Notes: generated by a model from the sequence alone, not told the origin. A stretch of 64,000 nt of DNA from Pararhodobacter zhoushanensis (GCF_003990445.1 NZ_REEZ01000001.1:1-64000); one strand, 5' to 3'. Shown: positions 1-9,112, numbered from the stretch's first letter. A program made the numbers and translations.

Positions 1-53
1 AAAGGGGATGGGGGGCCAAGCGCGCCGTGCCGCCGAATCACCCAGCCGCCCCC

Positions 54-71
54 GGTGCGCTGAAGCGCACC
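54..71. repeat. Perfect hairpin GGTGCGC-TGAA-GCGCACC
   Basis: Arms at 54-60 and 65-71 are perfect inverted repeats around a TGAA loop, followed by CTACCC. There is no T-tract. It may be a terminator of a gene lying before the window or a dispersed palindromic repeat. Only one copy was noticed in this window. Confidence 0.5.
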
Positions 72-167
72 CTACCCTGCGCCAAACCCGCGCGCAGGTT
101 GCGGGTGATTGACTTCCCCCCGCGCCTCCGCTCAGTCTGCCCGCAATCAACGCTCAGGAGCCGCGCC

Positions 168-965
168 ATGTCCCACCCGCTTGTCACCGAAGCCGATGTC
201 GAGGCCTACCAGCGCGACGGCGCGGTCGTTATTCGCGGGCTCTGGGCCGATTGGGTCGAACCCCTGCGCGCCGGGATCGCACGCAACATGGACGAACCGG
301 GCCCTTATGCTGCCGAGAACCTCAAACCCGGCGAAGGCGGGCGATTCTTTGACGACTACTGTAACTGGGAACGCATTCCGGAATTCGCCGACGCGATCCG
401 CCACTCGCCCGCCGCCGATGTCGCCGCGCAGCTGATGCGCTCGCAATCGGTGCAAATGTTCCACGATCATGTGCTGGTCAAGGAACCGGGCACCTCGAAA
501 CCGACGCCGTGGCATCAGGACGGGCCCTACTACTTTGTTGAGGGTCAGCAGACCGTCAGCTTCTGGTCGCCGCTCGACCCGGTGACCGACGCCACGCTGC
601 GCTGCGTTGCCGGCTCGCATCTGTGGCCGAAGCCTGTGCTGCCGACGCGCTGGCTGGCCGAGACAAGCTTCTATCCCGATGAAGACGCCTATATGCCGGT
701 CCCCGACCCCGATGCCGAGGGCATGAAGGTGCTGGAATGGGCGCTGGAGCCGGGGGATGCCGTGGCGTTCAACTTTCTGACCCTTCACGGCTCTCGCGGA
801 AACACCACCCAGAACCGCCGCCGGGCGTTTTCGCTGCGGCTGGTGGGCGACGATGCGCGCTATGTCGAGCGCCCGGGGCGCACCTCGCCGCCCTACCCCG
901 GCCATGACATGCAACCGGGCCAGCGGTTGCGCGAGGACTGGTTCCCGATGCTGCGCGGCGCATGA
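168..965 (+). CDS. Phytanoyl-CoA dioxygenase (PhyH) family protein
   Basis: This is a 265-residue non-haem Fe(II)/2-oxoglutarate-dependent oxygenase candidate. The iron triad is visible as H116-x-D118 (in PWHQDGPYYF) and H207 (in LTLHGSRGN). The arginines at 217-219 and R224 are candidates for binding the 2-oxoglutarate carboxylate. The ATG at 168 is preferred because CAGGAG lies just upstream and the in-frame extension toward position 27 reads as low-complexity Arg/Pro sequence. The stop overlaps the start of the ribbon-helix-helix gene (ATGA), so the two are probably translated together. PhyH relatives hydroxylate fatty acyl-CoA, ectoine or small natural products, and the substrate here is not predictable. 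Confidence 0.85.
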   Translation: MSHPLVTEADVEAYQRDGAVVIRGLWADWVEPLRAGIARNMDEPGPYAAENLKPGEGGRFFDDYCNWERIPEFADAIRHSPAADVAAQLMRSQSVQMFHDHVLVKEPGTSKPTPWHQDGPYYFVEGQQTVSFWSPLDPVTDATLRCVAGSHLWPKPVLPTRWLAETSFYPDEDAYMPVPDPDAEGMKVLEWALEPGDAVAFNFLTLHGSRGNTTQNRRRAFSLRLVGDDARYVERPGRTSPPYPGHDMQPGQRLREDWFPMLRGA

Positions 966-1180
966 GCCGCCCGCAAAAGCACTCGCTGACCTTGCACGGC
1001 CACCGGACCTCGGTCTCGCTGGAGCCCGAGTTCTGGGACGCGTTCCGCGCGCTGGCCCGCACGCAGGACAAGGGCTTCAACGAGCTGGCCGCCGAAATCG
1101 ACGAGGCGCGCGGCGATACCGGGCTGGCGACGGCGATCCGGCTGGCGGTGCTGCGCGATCTGCAAGCGCGAGACGGCTGA
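962..1180 (+). CDS. Small ribbon-helix-helix domain protein
   Basis: This 72-residue protein matches in pattern the short alphaproteobacterial ribbon-helix-helix family (RHH_4-like): an N-terminal strand HSLTLHGHRTSVSLEP, then a helix beginning EFWDAFRALA, then a second helix. Such proteins are usually DNA-binding dimers or antitoxin-like regulators. It overlaps the preceding PhyH gene by four bases. No toxin gene follows, so a toxin-antitoxin role is not supported. It could regulate its own operon, which is an inference from position. Confidence 0.75.
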   Translation: MSRPQKHSLTLHGHRTSVSLEPEFWDAFRALARTQDKGFNELAAEIDEARGDTGLATAIRLAVLRDLQARDG

Positions 1181-1253
1181 GCGCAACGGGCTGTTTGAAC
1201 GCTGCGGGCGGGTGGCGCGACCCATGGGCATCATTCCAGAAGGAGCTGCCCCC

Positions 1254-1748
1254 ATGTCGGTCTTCTCGACCCTGCCCAAATGCGTCGCCCTTGCATTGTT
1301 CGTGCTGCCCAGCCTGACGCCTACCGCCCTCGCCCAAAGCCGCGGCGGTGGTGGCGGCAGCGGCCCGGGTGAAGCTGCCGCACTCGACAATTGCGGCCCC
1401 GGCGCGATCACCTGCTACGCCACACAGGATGCCAACTGTCGCTCATCGGGTGGGTTCATCCGCCTGCGCATGACCTCAGCCGATGCGGTGACGCTGGAAT
1501 GTACCAGCGACCGGAATGATCTGAACCGGGTCTTTGCGCAGGAGCGCGCGCAGACCACGACCTGCACTTCGGGTCATCTGTGCATCCGCCACGGCACCCG
1601 CACGGGGGACGCAACAAACATCTATCGCCAGATGGTCGGCGCCATGAACAGCTGCCTGCAGTCGCAGGGCTATCTCGAAGTGCACGCCATCCTGTCCGAT
1701 GGGCCAAACACCTCGACCCTGTATGCAGGCTGCGTGCGCCGCGCCTGA
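1254..1748 (+). CDS. Secreted Cys-rich hypothetical protein
   Basis: This protein of 164 residues begins with a signal peptide (hydrophobic ALALFVLPSL, then a likely cut after TALAQ) and a short Gly-rich linker. The mature part has eight cysteines, which suggests four disulfides in the periplasm or outside the cell. The ATG at 1254 follows AGAAGGAG; the in-frame ATG at 1224 would place extra residues before the signal peptide. No family was recognised. It converges on the carbonic anhydrase gene with only five bases between. Confidence 0.7.
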   Translation: MSVFSTLPKCVALALFVLPSLTPTALAQSRGGGGGSGPGEAAALDNCGPGAITCYATQDANCRSSGGFIRLRMTSADAVTLECTSDRNDLNRVFAQERAQTTTCTSGHLCIRHGTRTGDATNIYRQMVGAMNSCLQSQGYLEVHAILSDGPNTSTLYAGCVRRA

Positions 1749-1753
1749 GGCGG

Positions 1754-2272
1754 TTACAGGGCTTTGAGCCCGTCGCGATACCGGCGTGCGTTCTCTTGAT
1801 AATGCACGCCGGACATCTGCAAGCGCTGGATCGCCGCGGCATCCAGTTCGCGCACGACTTTGCCCGGCGAGCCCATCACCAGACTGCCATCGGGGATCTC
1901 TTTGCCCTCGGTGATCAGCGCACCGGCACCGATCAGGCAGTTCTTGCCGATCTTCGCGCCGTTCAGGATCGTCGCGCCCATGCCGATCAGGGAATAGTCG
2001 CCAATGGTGCAGCCGTGCAGGATCACGTTATGGCCGATGGTGCAGCCGCGCCCGATGCTCAGCGGATAGCCCATGTCGGTGTGCAGCGTGCAGCCCTCCT
2101 GCACGTTCGAGCCCTCACCAATGTCGATCCACTCGTTATCCCCGCGCAGTGTGGCAGTGAACCAGACCGACGCGCCTGCAAGCAGCCGCACCTTGCCGAT
2201 GACATTGGCATCCGGCGCCACCCAGGCCTGTGCATCAATCTCAGGGATCAGGTCGCCCAGGGCGTAGATCAT
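1754..2272 (-). CDS. Gamma-class carbonic anhydrase-like hexapeptide-repeat protein
   Basis: This 172-residue protein is a left-handed beta-helix of hexapeptide repeats ([37 protein letters not shown]) and carries the LHTD and GHNVILHG histidines that bind metal in gamma carbonic anhydrases. It resembles the YrdA/PaaY group, so CO2 hydration is possible but not certain. The ATG at 2272 overlaps the gmk stop by four bases, making it the third gene of yicC-gmk-CA. A longer frame upstream lies inside gmk and was rejected. Confidence 0.88.
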   Translation of the reverse strand: MIYALGDLIPEIDAQAWVAPDANVIGKVRLLAGASVWFTATLRGDNEWIDIGEGSNVQEGCTLHTDMGYPLSIGRGCTIGHNVILHGCTIGDYSLIGMGATILNGAKIGKNCLIGAGALITEGKEIPDGSLVMGSPGKVVRELDAAAIQRLQMSGVHYQENARRYRDGLKAL

Positions 2273-2922
2273 TGGCGGTCTCCAAAGCTGCGGGTTTCGA
2301 ATTCGCGGTTCAGGCCCCGCACGAAGTCGCTCAGACCGGGCTGTCGGTCGCGGCGCATGCGCTCGGCCTGCAGGATGGTTCGCAACTCGGCCTCGGCCTG
2401 TTCGACATCGTGGTTCACCACGACGTAATCGTATTCCGCCCAATGGCTGATCTCGTCACGGCTTTTCGCCATACGGCCCGCGATCACGTCGTCGCTGTCC
2501 TGCGCCCGGCTGCGCAACCGCGATTCCAGATCAGCGATCGAGGGCGGCAGGATGAAAATCGACACCACATCCTTGCCAAGCGACGAGTTGCGCACCTGCT
2601 GGCCACCCTGCCAGTCGATGTCAAACAGCGTATCGCGCCCGTCTTTCATCGCGGCCTCGACCGGGCCTTTGGGGGTGCCGTAATAGTTGCCAAAGACCTC
2701 GGCATGTTCCAGCATTTCGCCGCCATCGACCATGGCGGTGAAGTCGGGTTTTGAGCGGAAATAGTACTCAACGCCGTCGGTCTCACCGGGACGCGGCGCG
2801 CGGGTGGTGGCGCTAACCGAAAAGCTCAGCGTTGGATCCCACTGCATCAGCCGCCGTGCCAGCGTCGATTTGCCCGCACCCGAGGGTGAGGACAGGATAA
2901 TCAAGAGACCACGCCGCGCCAT
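2269..2922 (-). CDS. gmk: Guanylate kinase
   Basis: Guanylate kinase phosphorylates GMP (and dGMP) to GDP with ATP. The 217-residue product opens with [20 protein letters not shown], containing the P-loop. The GMP-binding segment follows ([21 protein letters not shown]). The 20 in-frame residues before this start belong to the yicC-overlapping region and are not homologous in appearance. It sits four bases after yicC and overlaps the next gene by four, which is a common alphaproteobacterial arrangement. Confidence 0.97.
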   Translation of the reverse strand: MARRGLLIILSSPSGAGKSTLARRLMQWDPTLSFSVSATTRAPRPGETDGVEYYFRSKPDFTAMVDGGEMLEHAEVFGNYYGTPKGPVEAAMKDGRDTLFDIDWQGGQQVRNSSLGKDVVSIFILPPSIADLESRLRSRAQDSDDVIAGRMAKSRDEISHWAEYDYVVVNHDVEQAEAELRTILQAERMRRDRQPGLSDFVRGLNREFETRSFGDRQ

Positions 2923-2926
2923 GCGC

Positions 2927-3829
2927 CTACTCCACGTTCTGAACCTGCTCGCGCATCTGGTCGATGACGGTCTTGAGGTCAAGCCCGATCCGGGTCAGCT
3001 CGGCGCTTTGTGCCTTGGAACACAAGGTGTTGGCCTCGCGGTTGAATTCCTGCATCAGGAAATCCAGCTTGCGGCCCACCGGCTGATCCGAGGCCAGCAG
3101 CGCTTTGGCCGCGTCGACATGGGCGGCCAGCCGGTCCAGTTCTTCGGTCACATCGGTCTTGACGGCGATCAGCGCCAGTTCCTGCTCCAGACGGCCCGGC
3201 TCCAGCGTGGGCGCTGCTTCGGTCAGGCGGGCGAGCGCCGCCTTCAGCCCGGAAACCTGATCGGGGCGGCGCGCCTCGACGGCTGCACGGGCTTGCTCGG
3301 TGAGATCGGAGATTGCCGCGACCTGTCCGCCAAGGATCGCCGCCAGCGCCGCGCCTTCTGCGGCGCGCGCGGCCTCAAACGCGTCGATCAAAGGCCCGGC
3401 CCGCTCGACCAGCGCCGCGACCAGCGGCGCCGGGTCGACCTGTTCGGGCCCGCTATCCACCACGCCCTTGATCGCCAGCAGATCCGCCGCCGTTATCGGG
3501 GCCAGCCGCAGCCCTTGTCGCTCAGCCTGTGTTTCGGCCGCGATCACCAGCGCGACAGCCGCATCCAGCGCGGCGGCGTTGACGCGCATGGACGCCCCTG
3601 AGTCGCTTCGGGTCAGTTTCAGCGTGAGACTCACATTGCCCCGATTCAGCCGGTTCCCCAGCCGTTTTCGCAGCGCAGCCTCCAGACCATCCAGCCAGTC
3701 GGGCACTCGAAACCGCAGATCCAGCCCGCGCCCGTTGACGCTGCGCAGATCCCATTGGCAGGCGTAAATACCCGTTTCGGTTGCGATATCGCCCGTTTGG
3801 GCGGCAAAGCCCGTCATCGACTTAACCAT
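2927..3829 (-). CDS. yicC: YicC/YloC family endoribonuclease
   Basis: The 300-residue product starts with the family hallmark MVKSMTGFA and has the conserved C-terminal segment [19 protein letters not shown]. YicC proteins are RNases implicated in stationary-phase RNA turnover. It is the first gene of the yicC-gmk-carbonic anhydrase operon. The AT-richer 153 bp separating it from the divergent PAS gene probably holds both promoters. Confidence 0.94.
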   Translation of the reverse strand: MVKSMTGFAAQTGDIATETGIYACQWDLRSVNGRGLDLRFRVPDWLDGLEAALRKRLGNRLNRGNVSLTLKLTRSDSGASMRVNAAALDAAVALVIAAETQAERQGLRLAPITAADLLAIKGVVDSGPEQVDPAPLVAALVERAGPLIDAFEAARAAEGAALAAILGGQVAAISDLTEQARAAVEARRPDQVSGLKAALARLTEAAPTLEPGRLEQELALIAVKTDVTEELDRLAAHVDAAKALLASDQPVGRKLDFLMQEFNREANTLCSKAQSAELTRIGLDLKTVIDQMREQVQNVE

Positions 3830-3982
3830 TTTCCTAAAATTCGTCCTGTTTTGAAGAGAATGAGGCTACATTAAGGCATCAGTAAGACTTCTCAATCAAA
3901 GGTTAACACCTGCGGTTCCCGAAACAACGGCGCACTGCCCCTGCCCGTCCGGCCCCGTGTTGCCTGTAGCCCCGGAGACACC

Positions 3983-4612
3983 ATGTCTGACGCCTTGTCC
4001 GATACCATCCCCCCGCAACGCGGCAGGATCCTGCGCTTGCCCTTCGCCACCCGCGAAACCGCGCCGGACTTTCCCACTGTTCGCGCCGTGCAAACCCACT
4101 GGGAGTCGCTGCGCGACGGCCGCATCGCCCCCGCCCGGTCCGAAATCGACCCCCGCCCGCTGGCGCATTGTCTGGATGTGATGTTCGTCGCCGAACTGGT
4201 CGCGCCGCGTGTTGCCCGGCTGCGCCTTGCCGGCCAGCAGCTCAACGACCTTCTGGGCATGGAACCCCGCGGCATGCCGCTCAGCGTCTTCTTTGCGGCC
4301 ACTGCCCGTGATGAACTGGCCGAAGCGCTCTTGCAGGTCGGTCAGGGCGCCCGTGCACTTTTGCCCCTGCGCGCTGATGCCAGACTGGCGCAGCCCGCGC
4401 TCGACGGGATGCTCGCGCTACTGCCACTGACCGACACCGAAAACCGCATTACCCGTATCCTCGGCGTGCTCGAAACCCGCGGCCCCACCGGCCGTGCGCC
4501 GCGCCGCTTTCGCCTGACCGAGCCGATGCGCACACAGCGCGATAGCACACCCGCCCGCGTTCCTGTTGGTCAGAAACCCAGCCTGATCGTCATCAAAGGC
4601 GGCAAGGCCTGA
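3983..4612 (+). CDS. PAS domain-containing protein (PAS_5-like)
   Basis: This 209-residue protein resembles the alphaproteobacterial single-PAS family (Pfam PAS_5). Around residues 30-150 it reads like TVRAVQTHWESLRDGRIAPARSEIDPR, then a core with RLRLAGQQLNDLLGMEPRGMPLSVFF. No kinase, GGDEF or other output domain is attached, so it probably acts by protein contact or as a sensor of unknown ligand. Expression is from the intergenic region shared with yicC. A terminator-like hairpin follows. Confidence 0.75.
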   Translation: MSDALSDTIPPQRGRILRLPFATRETAPDFPTVRAVQTHWESLRDGRIAPARSEIDPRPLAHCLDVMFVAELVAPRVARLRLAGQQLNDLLGMEPRGMPLSVFFAATARDELAEALLQVGQGARALLPLRADARLAQPALDGMLALLPLTDTENRITRILGVLETRGPTGRAPRRFRLTEPMRTQRDSTPARVPVGQKPSLIVIKGGKA

Positions 4613-4620
4613 CGCAAAAA

Positions 4621-4641
4621 GGGCGGCAAGCCCGACCGCCC
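4621..4641. terminator. Hairpin terminator between convergent genes
   Basis: GGGCGG (4621-4626) pairs with CCGCCC (4636-4641) around a nine-base loop, and an A-run precedes it. It lies just after the PAS gene. On the minus strand the A-run reads as a T-tract, so it could end the convergent DAHP synthase transcript. Confidence 0.5.
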
Positions 4642-4680
4642 GCCGCCCCAACTTTATGCCTTGAATATCCCGGGGGAGCG

Positions 4681-4740
4681 CGGCACGCGCGTGGGGGCAG
4701 CGCCCCCGATGCGTGCCGAGGGGGCTCGATGCCCCCTCGG
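4681..4740. repeat. Nested palindromic intergenic repeat, copy A
   Basis: CGGCACGC (4681-4688) pairs with GCGTGCCG (4711-4718) and encloses a second hairpin GGGGGC-AGC-GCCCCC (4693-4707). A further perfect ten-base stem with a TCGAT loop follows at 4716-4740. The core GGGGGCTCGATGCCCCC recurs in copy B near 9086. The element lies between two convergent genes. Confidence 0.75.
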
Positions 4741-4752
4741 CGCGCGCCCTGT

Positions 4753-6123
4753 TCACACCGCTTTGCGCGCCAGATCCTTGCGACGCTGCGACAGCTCTTC
4801 GGCTACCAAAAACGCCAGTTCCAGCGATTGCGACGCATTCAGACGCGGATCGCAGGCCGTGTGATAGCGGCTCGACAGATCCTCGTCCGATACCGCCCGC
4901 AGGCCACCGGTGCATTCGGTCACGTCCTTGCCAGTCATCTCGAAATGCACACCGCCCGGAATCGTCCCCTCGGCGCTGTGCACCGCGAAGAACTCGCGCA
5001 CTTCCTGCAAGACGCGGTCGAAGGGCCGGGTTTTGTAGCCCGACGGCGATTTGATCGTGTTGCCGTGCATCGGATCGCAGGTCCAGAGCACATTCGCGCC
5101 CTCGTCCTTCACCGCCTTGATCAGCCGCGGCAGATGCTCGCCCGCCTTGCCCGCGCCAAAGCGCGCGATCAGCGTCAGCCGGCCCGGCTCATTTTCCGGG
5201 TTCAGCTTGGCCATCAGCACTTTGAGGTCTTCCGCCGACAGCGACGGGCCGCATTTCAACCCGACCGGATTCTGCACACCGCGCGCGAAATCGACATGCG
5301 CGCCGTCCGGCTGCCGCGTGCGGTCGCCGATCCAGATCATGTGACCCGAGCCCGCCACCGGCAGTCCGGTGGTCGAATCGATGCGGCACAGCGCTTCTTC
5401 GTATTCCAGCAACAAGGCTTCGTGCGAGGTGTAGAAATCCACCGTGCTCATCGCCGCCGTGGTGTCCGAGGTGATCCCCGCCGCCGTCATGAAGTCCAGC
5501 GCATCCGAAATCCGGTCGCCAAGCGCCTTGTAGCGCTCGGCATCCTCGCCCCGGGTGAAGCCCAGCGTCCAGGCGTGCACCCGGTGAATATCGGCGAAAC
5601 CGCCTTTGGAAAACGCGCGCAGCAGGTTGAGCGAGGCCGCAGCCTGCGTATAGGCCTGCAGCATCCGTGAGGGATCGGGCAGACGCGCCTCAGGCGTGAA
5701 ATCGAACCCGTTGATGATATCGCCGCGATAGCTGGGCAGCTCGACGCCGCCGACACTCTCCATCGGGGCCGAACGCGGCTTGGCGAACTGACCGGCCATG
5801 CGGCCAACCTTGATCACCGGCACCTTGGCGCCGTAAGTCAGCACCATTGCCATTTGCAGCATCACCTTGAAGGTGTCGCGGATCGCATCGGCGCTGAATT
5901 CGGCAAAGCTCTCGGCGCAATCGCCCCCTTGCAGCAAAAAGGCCCGCCCCTGCGCGGCTTCACCGAGCTGGCGCTTCAGAGCGCGCGCTTCTCCGGCAAA
6001 GACCAGCGGCGGAAAATTGGCCAGTTGCGCCTCGGCCGCGTTCAGGGCGGTCGTGTCGGGGTAATCGGGCATCTGGATGCGCTCTTTGGCGCGCCAGGCC
6101 GACTTGCTCCAGGCTTCTGTCAT
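4753..6123 (-). CDS. Class II (plant-type) 3-deoxy-7-phosphoheptulonate synthase
   Basis: This enzyme joins phosphoenolpyruvate and erythrose 4-phosphate in the first step of the shikimate pathway. The 456-residue length and the motifs [35 protein letters not shown] and [13 protein letters not shown] are those of class II DAHP synthase, and they include the metal-binding Cys, His, Glu and Asp. The ATG at 6123 is chosen because GGAGGA precedes it and the product begins [11 protein letters not shown]; the upstream in-frame extension is not family-like. It has its own promoter region, divergent from the GlxA-type regulator. Confidence 0.95.
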   Translation of the reverse strand: MTEAWSKSAWRAKERIQMPDYPDTTALNAAEAQLANFPPLVFAGEARALKRQLGEAAQGRAFLLQGGDCAESFAEFSADAIRDTFKVMLQMAMVLTYGAKVPVIKVGRMAGQFAKPRSAPMESVGGVELPSYRGDIINGFDFTPEARLPDPSRMLQAYTQAAASLNLLRAFSKGGFADIHRVHAWTLGFTRGEDAERYKALGDRISDALDFMTAAGITSDTTAAMSTVDFYTSHEALLLEYEEALCRIDSTTGLPVAGSGHMIWIGDRTRQPDGAHVDFARGVQNPVGLKCGPSLSAEDLKVLMAKLNPENEPGRLTLIARFGAGKAGEHLPRLIKAVKDEGANVLWTCDPMHGNTIKSPSGYKTRPFDRVLQEVREFFAVHSAEGTIPGGVHFEMTGKDVTECTGGLRAVSDEDLSSRYHTACDPRLNASQSLELAFLVAEELSQRRKDLARKAV

Positions 6124-6340
6124 CGTATCCTCCGTCGATGCACCGCTGGTAACGGTCACAGGGAAAATACCCCCTGTCAGCGGTATCAGCGCTCTTACAC
6201 TGCGTCTAAACGCGATGCAAATACGCATAAGGCCGCGCGTGCTGTTTCGTGGGTTCTTGCAGTGGTTTCGCTTTCCTGATTGGATTGCGACGGCCATGTG
6301 TCGCATCCCGACCGTGGCGCCTCTTCACCGGAAAGCCTGA

Positions 6341-7471
6341 ATGAGCGACTTTTCCCCTTCGCGCCCCCCGTCTGCCCCGGCTGCAAAGCCGGGTCTTCGC
6401 ACCGGGCGCTCACCTGCCACCGTCACCGCCCCTGCCGCCGCCCGTGCGCAACCCGCACCGCTGCGCCAGCGTCAGTTCGTCTTCGTGCTGCTCAATCAAT
6501 TCACGTTGCTGTCGTTCTCGGCAGCGATCGAACCGTTGCGCATCGCCAACCGGATGAGCGGCCAACCCCTCTATCGCTGGACAATGGTCAGCGAGACCGG
6601 CCGCGATGTTGCCTGCTCCAACGGCACCGTCCTGCGCGTTGAAGGGCCCTTGCCCGACATGGGCCGCGATGATGTGGTGATCGTCTGCGGCGGCGTCGAT
6701 ATCCGCGCCAACACCACACAGCCGGTGGTCAACTGGTTGCGAAAGGTGGCCCGCAAAGGCTCGGTCATTGGCGGGCTGTGCACCGGCGCGCACACGCTGG
6801 CCGAGGCCGGGCTGCTCGAAAACCGCCGCGCGACGATTCATTGGGAAAATCGCGATGGTTTCCTTGAAGAATTCACCGACACCGATCTGACCAAATCGGT
6901 CTTCGTGATCGATGGCAACCGTCTGACGGCGGCGGGTGGCACGGCATCCATCGACCTTGTGTTGACGATGATCGCCGATGATCACGGCAAGGATCTGGCC
7001 AATGCCGTGGCCGATCAGTTGATCTATACCTCGATCCGCACCGACCGCGATATTCAGCGCCTGTCGATCCCCACACGGATCGGCGTGCGCCACCCGCGCT
7101 TGAGCCGGGTGATCGAGCGCATGGAGCAGTCGATCGAGGAACCCGTGTCCCCCGCCGATCTGGCCGAAGAAGTGGGCATGTCCACCCGCCAGCTCGAACG
7201 GCTGTTCCGGCGCTATCTCAACCGCTCGCCCAAGCGCTACTATATGGAACTGCGTCTCGCCCGCGCGCGCAACCTGTTGATGCAGACCGAGCTGAGCGTG
7301 ATCAACGTGGCGCTGGCCTGCGGCTTTGCCTCGCCCTCGCATTTCTCCAAATGCTACCGCGCGCAATATGGCACCACACCTTACCGCGAACGCGGCACGC
7401 ATGGCCTTGATGATGAGGCCGATGGCGAACCCGGGCTCGAGGATGAACTCGATCTCGACGATCTGGAGTGA
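6341..7471 (+). CDS. GlxA family transcriptional regulator (DJ-1/PfpI + AraC HTH)
   Basis: This 376-residue regulator has an N-terminal DJ-1/PfpI-like domain (about residues 45-215) with the nucleophile-elbow cysteine in GGLCTGAHTLAEAG. A C-terminal AraC helix-turn-helix pair (about 245-350) follows, with MSTRQLERLFRRYL and NVALACGFASPSHFSKCYR. The family includes regulators of carnitine, glycine betaine and arginine catabolism. The C-terminal tail is acidic. No catabolic operon adjoins it, so its target is unknown and may be distant. Confidence 0.9.
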   Translation: MSDFSPSRPPSAPAAKPGLRTGRSPATVTAPAAARAQPAPLRQRQFVFVLLNQFTLLSFSAAIEPLRIANRMSGQPLYRWTMVSETGRDVACSNGTVLRVEGPLPDMGRDDVVIVCGGVDIRANTTQPVVNWLRKVARKGSVIGGLCTGAHTLAEAGLLENRRATIHWENRDGFLEEFTDTDLTKSVFVIDGNRLTAAGGTASIDLVLTMIADDHGKDLANAVADQLIYTSIRTDRDIQRLSIPTRIGVRHPRLSRVIERMEQSIEEPVSPADLAEEVGMSTRQLERLFRRYLNRSPKRYYMELRLARARNLLMQTELSVINVALACGFASPSHFSKCYRAQYGTTPYRERGTHGLDDEADGEPGLEDELDLDDLE

Positions 7472-7649
7472 CTTTGGGACTGAGCCGGCCCTACCGCACA
7501 TGATCGCGGCGGGGCCGGTCACCGGGCCAGGCTCAACGGGCCAGGCCCGCGTATACGATTTCTTTGCTGTTTGCGATCATCCTCACCCCGTCCGAAGCCC
7601 GTGGCAACCGCGCGTTGCCCGGCCAAGGCCGTTGTCACAGGAGAGATCC

Positions 7650-8015
7650 ATGCACCGCCCCGCCGCCCTTGCCGCCGCCCTTCTCGTCTGTGCCGCCCCC
7701 GCCTCGGCGATTGACGGGCCCGTGCATTTCACCTGCGACCTTACCCAATCGTGCCGGGTTGGTGAGGCGTGCCTTTACGCCGACACCAGCTTCACCATGG
7801 TGCTTGAAGAGGATGAGCGCCTGTCGATCATCCTCGCGGGTGCCACATCGCAGGCCCGCTATGACACCGGCCTGCGGACCGCTGCCTTTCGCGCCAATGA
7901 CACGGTGTATCAACTGCGCTTTACCGGCGCGGACACGGGTGTTGTCTTTGCCACCCAAGACGGTCAGAGTTTCGAGCAGAGCCAGGTGTTCTGGTTAACC
8001 TGCGAGTCCTCATGA
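7650..8015 (+). CDS. Secreted Cys-rich hypothetical protein, tandem paralogue 1
   Basis: This 121-residue protein has an Ala-rich signal peptide ending near PASA. Its mature domain carries the pattern C-x5-C-x4-C and a final C near the end (WLTCESS). It looks paralogous to the next gene: both begin the mature part with GP, then an aromatic and Cys, and have the same cysteine spacing and a similar beta-rich profile. ACAGGAGAG precedes the ATG. The stop overlaps the next start by four bases. No named family was recognised. Confidence 0.75.
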   Translation: MHRPAALAAALLVCAAPASAIDGPVHFTCDLTQSCRVGEACLYADTSFTMVLEEDERLSIILAGATSQARYDTGLRTAAFRANDTVYQLRFTGADTGVVFATQDGQSFEQSQVFWLTCESS

Positions 8016-8377
8016 AATTCCTGCTTGCCGCCGCCTTTTTGCCCCTCGCCCTGCCTGCCCTCGCGGACTCAGGTCCGCTGACCTATGACTGCGCCTTCAC
8101 CACAGAGTGCAGCACCTCGGACGCGGCCTGCATCCAGACGTCACTCGACTTCGCCCTGGTCGTGGACGGCGACAGCGCCCGCTATGAAGGCGACACCTAT
8201 AGCGAGCCGATGGCGGTTCATCAGACCGATGAGGGCGTGCTCGTCGCCTATGACCGCGCGCAATCGACGCTTACCAACATCGGTTCGGATGGGACGGCGG
8301 TGCATTCCTCGAACCTGATCCTGGTCGGCCACGTCAACCGCGCCGCGCAATGGTCCGGCACCTGCACGGCGCGATGA
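8012..8377 (+). CDS. Secreted Cys-rich hypothetical protein, tandem paralogue 2
   Basis: This 121-residue protein has a signal peptide (MKFLLAAAFLPLALPALA) and the cysteine pattern C-x5-C-x5-C with a final C near the end (SGTCTAR), matching the preceding gene. It overlaps the upstream gene (ATGA) and the downstream nucleotidyltransferase (ATGA), so the three form a tightly coupled unit. It was probably exported by Sec and is likely disulfide-bonded. The function is unknown. Confidence 0.75.
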   Translation: MKFLLAAAFLPLALPALADSGPLTYDCAFTTECSTSDAACIQTSLDFALVVDGDSARYEGDTYSEPMAVHQTDEGVLVAYDRAQSTLTNIGSDGTAVHSSNLILVGHVNRAAQWSGTCTAR

Positions 8378-8946
8378 AACTGGTTCTGCTGGCGGCAGGC
8401 GCATCGCGGCGGATGCGCGGCGCGGACAAGCTGCTGCAAGAGGTCGACGGCCTGCCCCTCCTGCGCCGTCAGGTATTGGCGCTGCTGGCAACCGGGGCGG
8501 GACCAGTCGGCGTGACACTTCCCTGCGACGACACAGCCCGGCACAGGGTGCTTGATGGTTTGTCCGTCACCGTGATCCCGGTGCCCGACGCGGCGCAAGG
8601 CATGAGCGCCAGCTTGCGCGCCGCCGCTGACTGGGCACAGGATCAACCGCTGCTGGTCTGCCCCGCCGACATGCCCGAACTCACATCGAAGGATTTCGCG
8701 CGCCTCATCGCGTCTTATGATGGCATGCGACCCGCGCGCGCTACCGCACAAGACGGCACGCCCGGCCACCCGGTGGTCTTTCCTGCCAACCTGCTGCCGC
8801 TTCTGGGCAAGCTCACCGGCGATGAGGGCGCGCGCTCCGTCCTGAACGCCCACCCGCCGCAGCTGATAGCACTTCCCGCACACCACGCCACGACGGATCT
8901 TGATACGCCCGAGGCCTGGACCGACTGGCGCGCGAAACGCCCCTGA
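8374..8946 (+). CDS. MobA/MocA-like nucleotidyltransferase
   Basis: This 190-residue protein has the NTP-transferase opening LVLLAAGASRRMRGADKLL, the GMSASLRAA segment, the acidic motif VCPADMPEL and GHPVVF, all typical of MobA-like enzymes of the MocA (molybdopterin cytidylyltransferase) type. Such enzymes transfer CMP or GMP to molybdopterin, usually for xanthine-dehydrogenase-type enzymes. No molybdoenzyme is encoded in the window, so the partner is elsewhere or the substrate differs. The start overlaps the preceding gene by four bases; an in-frame ATG at 8350 is inside that gene. Confidence 0.85.
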   Translation: MKLVLLAAGASRRMRGADKLLQEVDGLPLLRRQVLALLATGAGPVGVTLPCDDTARHRVLDGLSVTVIPVPDAAQGMSASLRAAADWAQDQPLLVCPADMPELTSKDFARLIASYDGMRPARATAQDGTPGHPVVFPANLLPLLGKLTGDEGARSVLNAHPPQLIALPAHHATTDLDTPEAWTDWRAKRP

Positions 8947-9026
8947 GCCCCTCACCTTGTTCCAAATACTCAAACCCACCGTTTCCGGCCAAAACCCGGC
9001 TGCAGACGGGGGCACGCCAAGGGGGT

Positions 9027-9053
9027 CCGGGGGACGCAGGCTGCGTCCCCCGG
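9027..9053. repeat. Perfect 12-bp-stem hairpin, intergenic repeat copy B (part 1)
   Basis: CCGGGGGACGCA at 9027-9038 pairs perfectly with 9042-9053 across a three-base loop. It lies between the convergent nucleotidyltransferase and P450 genes. Confidence 0.75.
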
Positions 9054-9075
9054 GCGGGTGCGGGTGGCAACCCGC

Positions 9076-9110
9076 GCGCGCGGCGGGGGCTCGATGCCCC
9101 CGCCGCGCGC
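9076..9110. repeat. Perfect 15-bp-stem hairpin, intergenic repeat copy B (part 2)
   Basis: A perfect 15-base stem (9076-9090 with 9096-9110) has the loop TCGAT. The core GGGGGCTCGATGCCCCC is the same as in copy A at about 4720-4736. It ends two bases before the P450 stop codon region and may terminate both convergent transcripts. Confidence 0.8.
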
Positions 9111-9112
9111 CC

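Noticed and set aside
962-1180. Toxin-antitoxin module for the ribbon-helix-helix protein
   Set aside because: The neighbours are an oxygenase and a secreted protein, and no toxin-like gene overlaps or follows.
8374-8946. Molybdoenzyme operon inferred from the MocA-like gene
   Set aside because: No molybdopterin enzyme or biosynthesis gene is present nearby.
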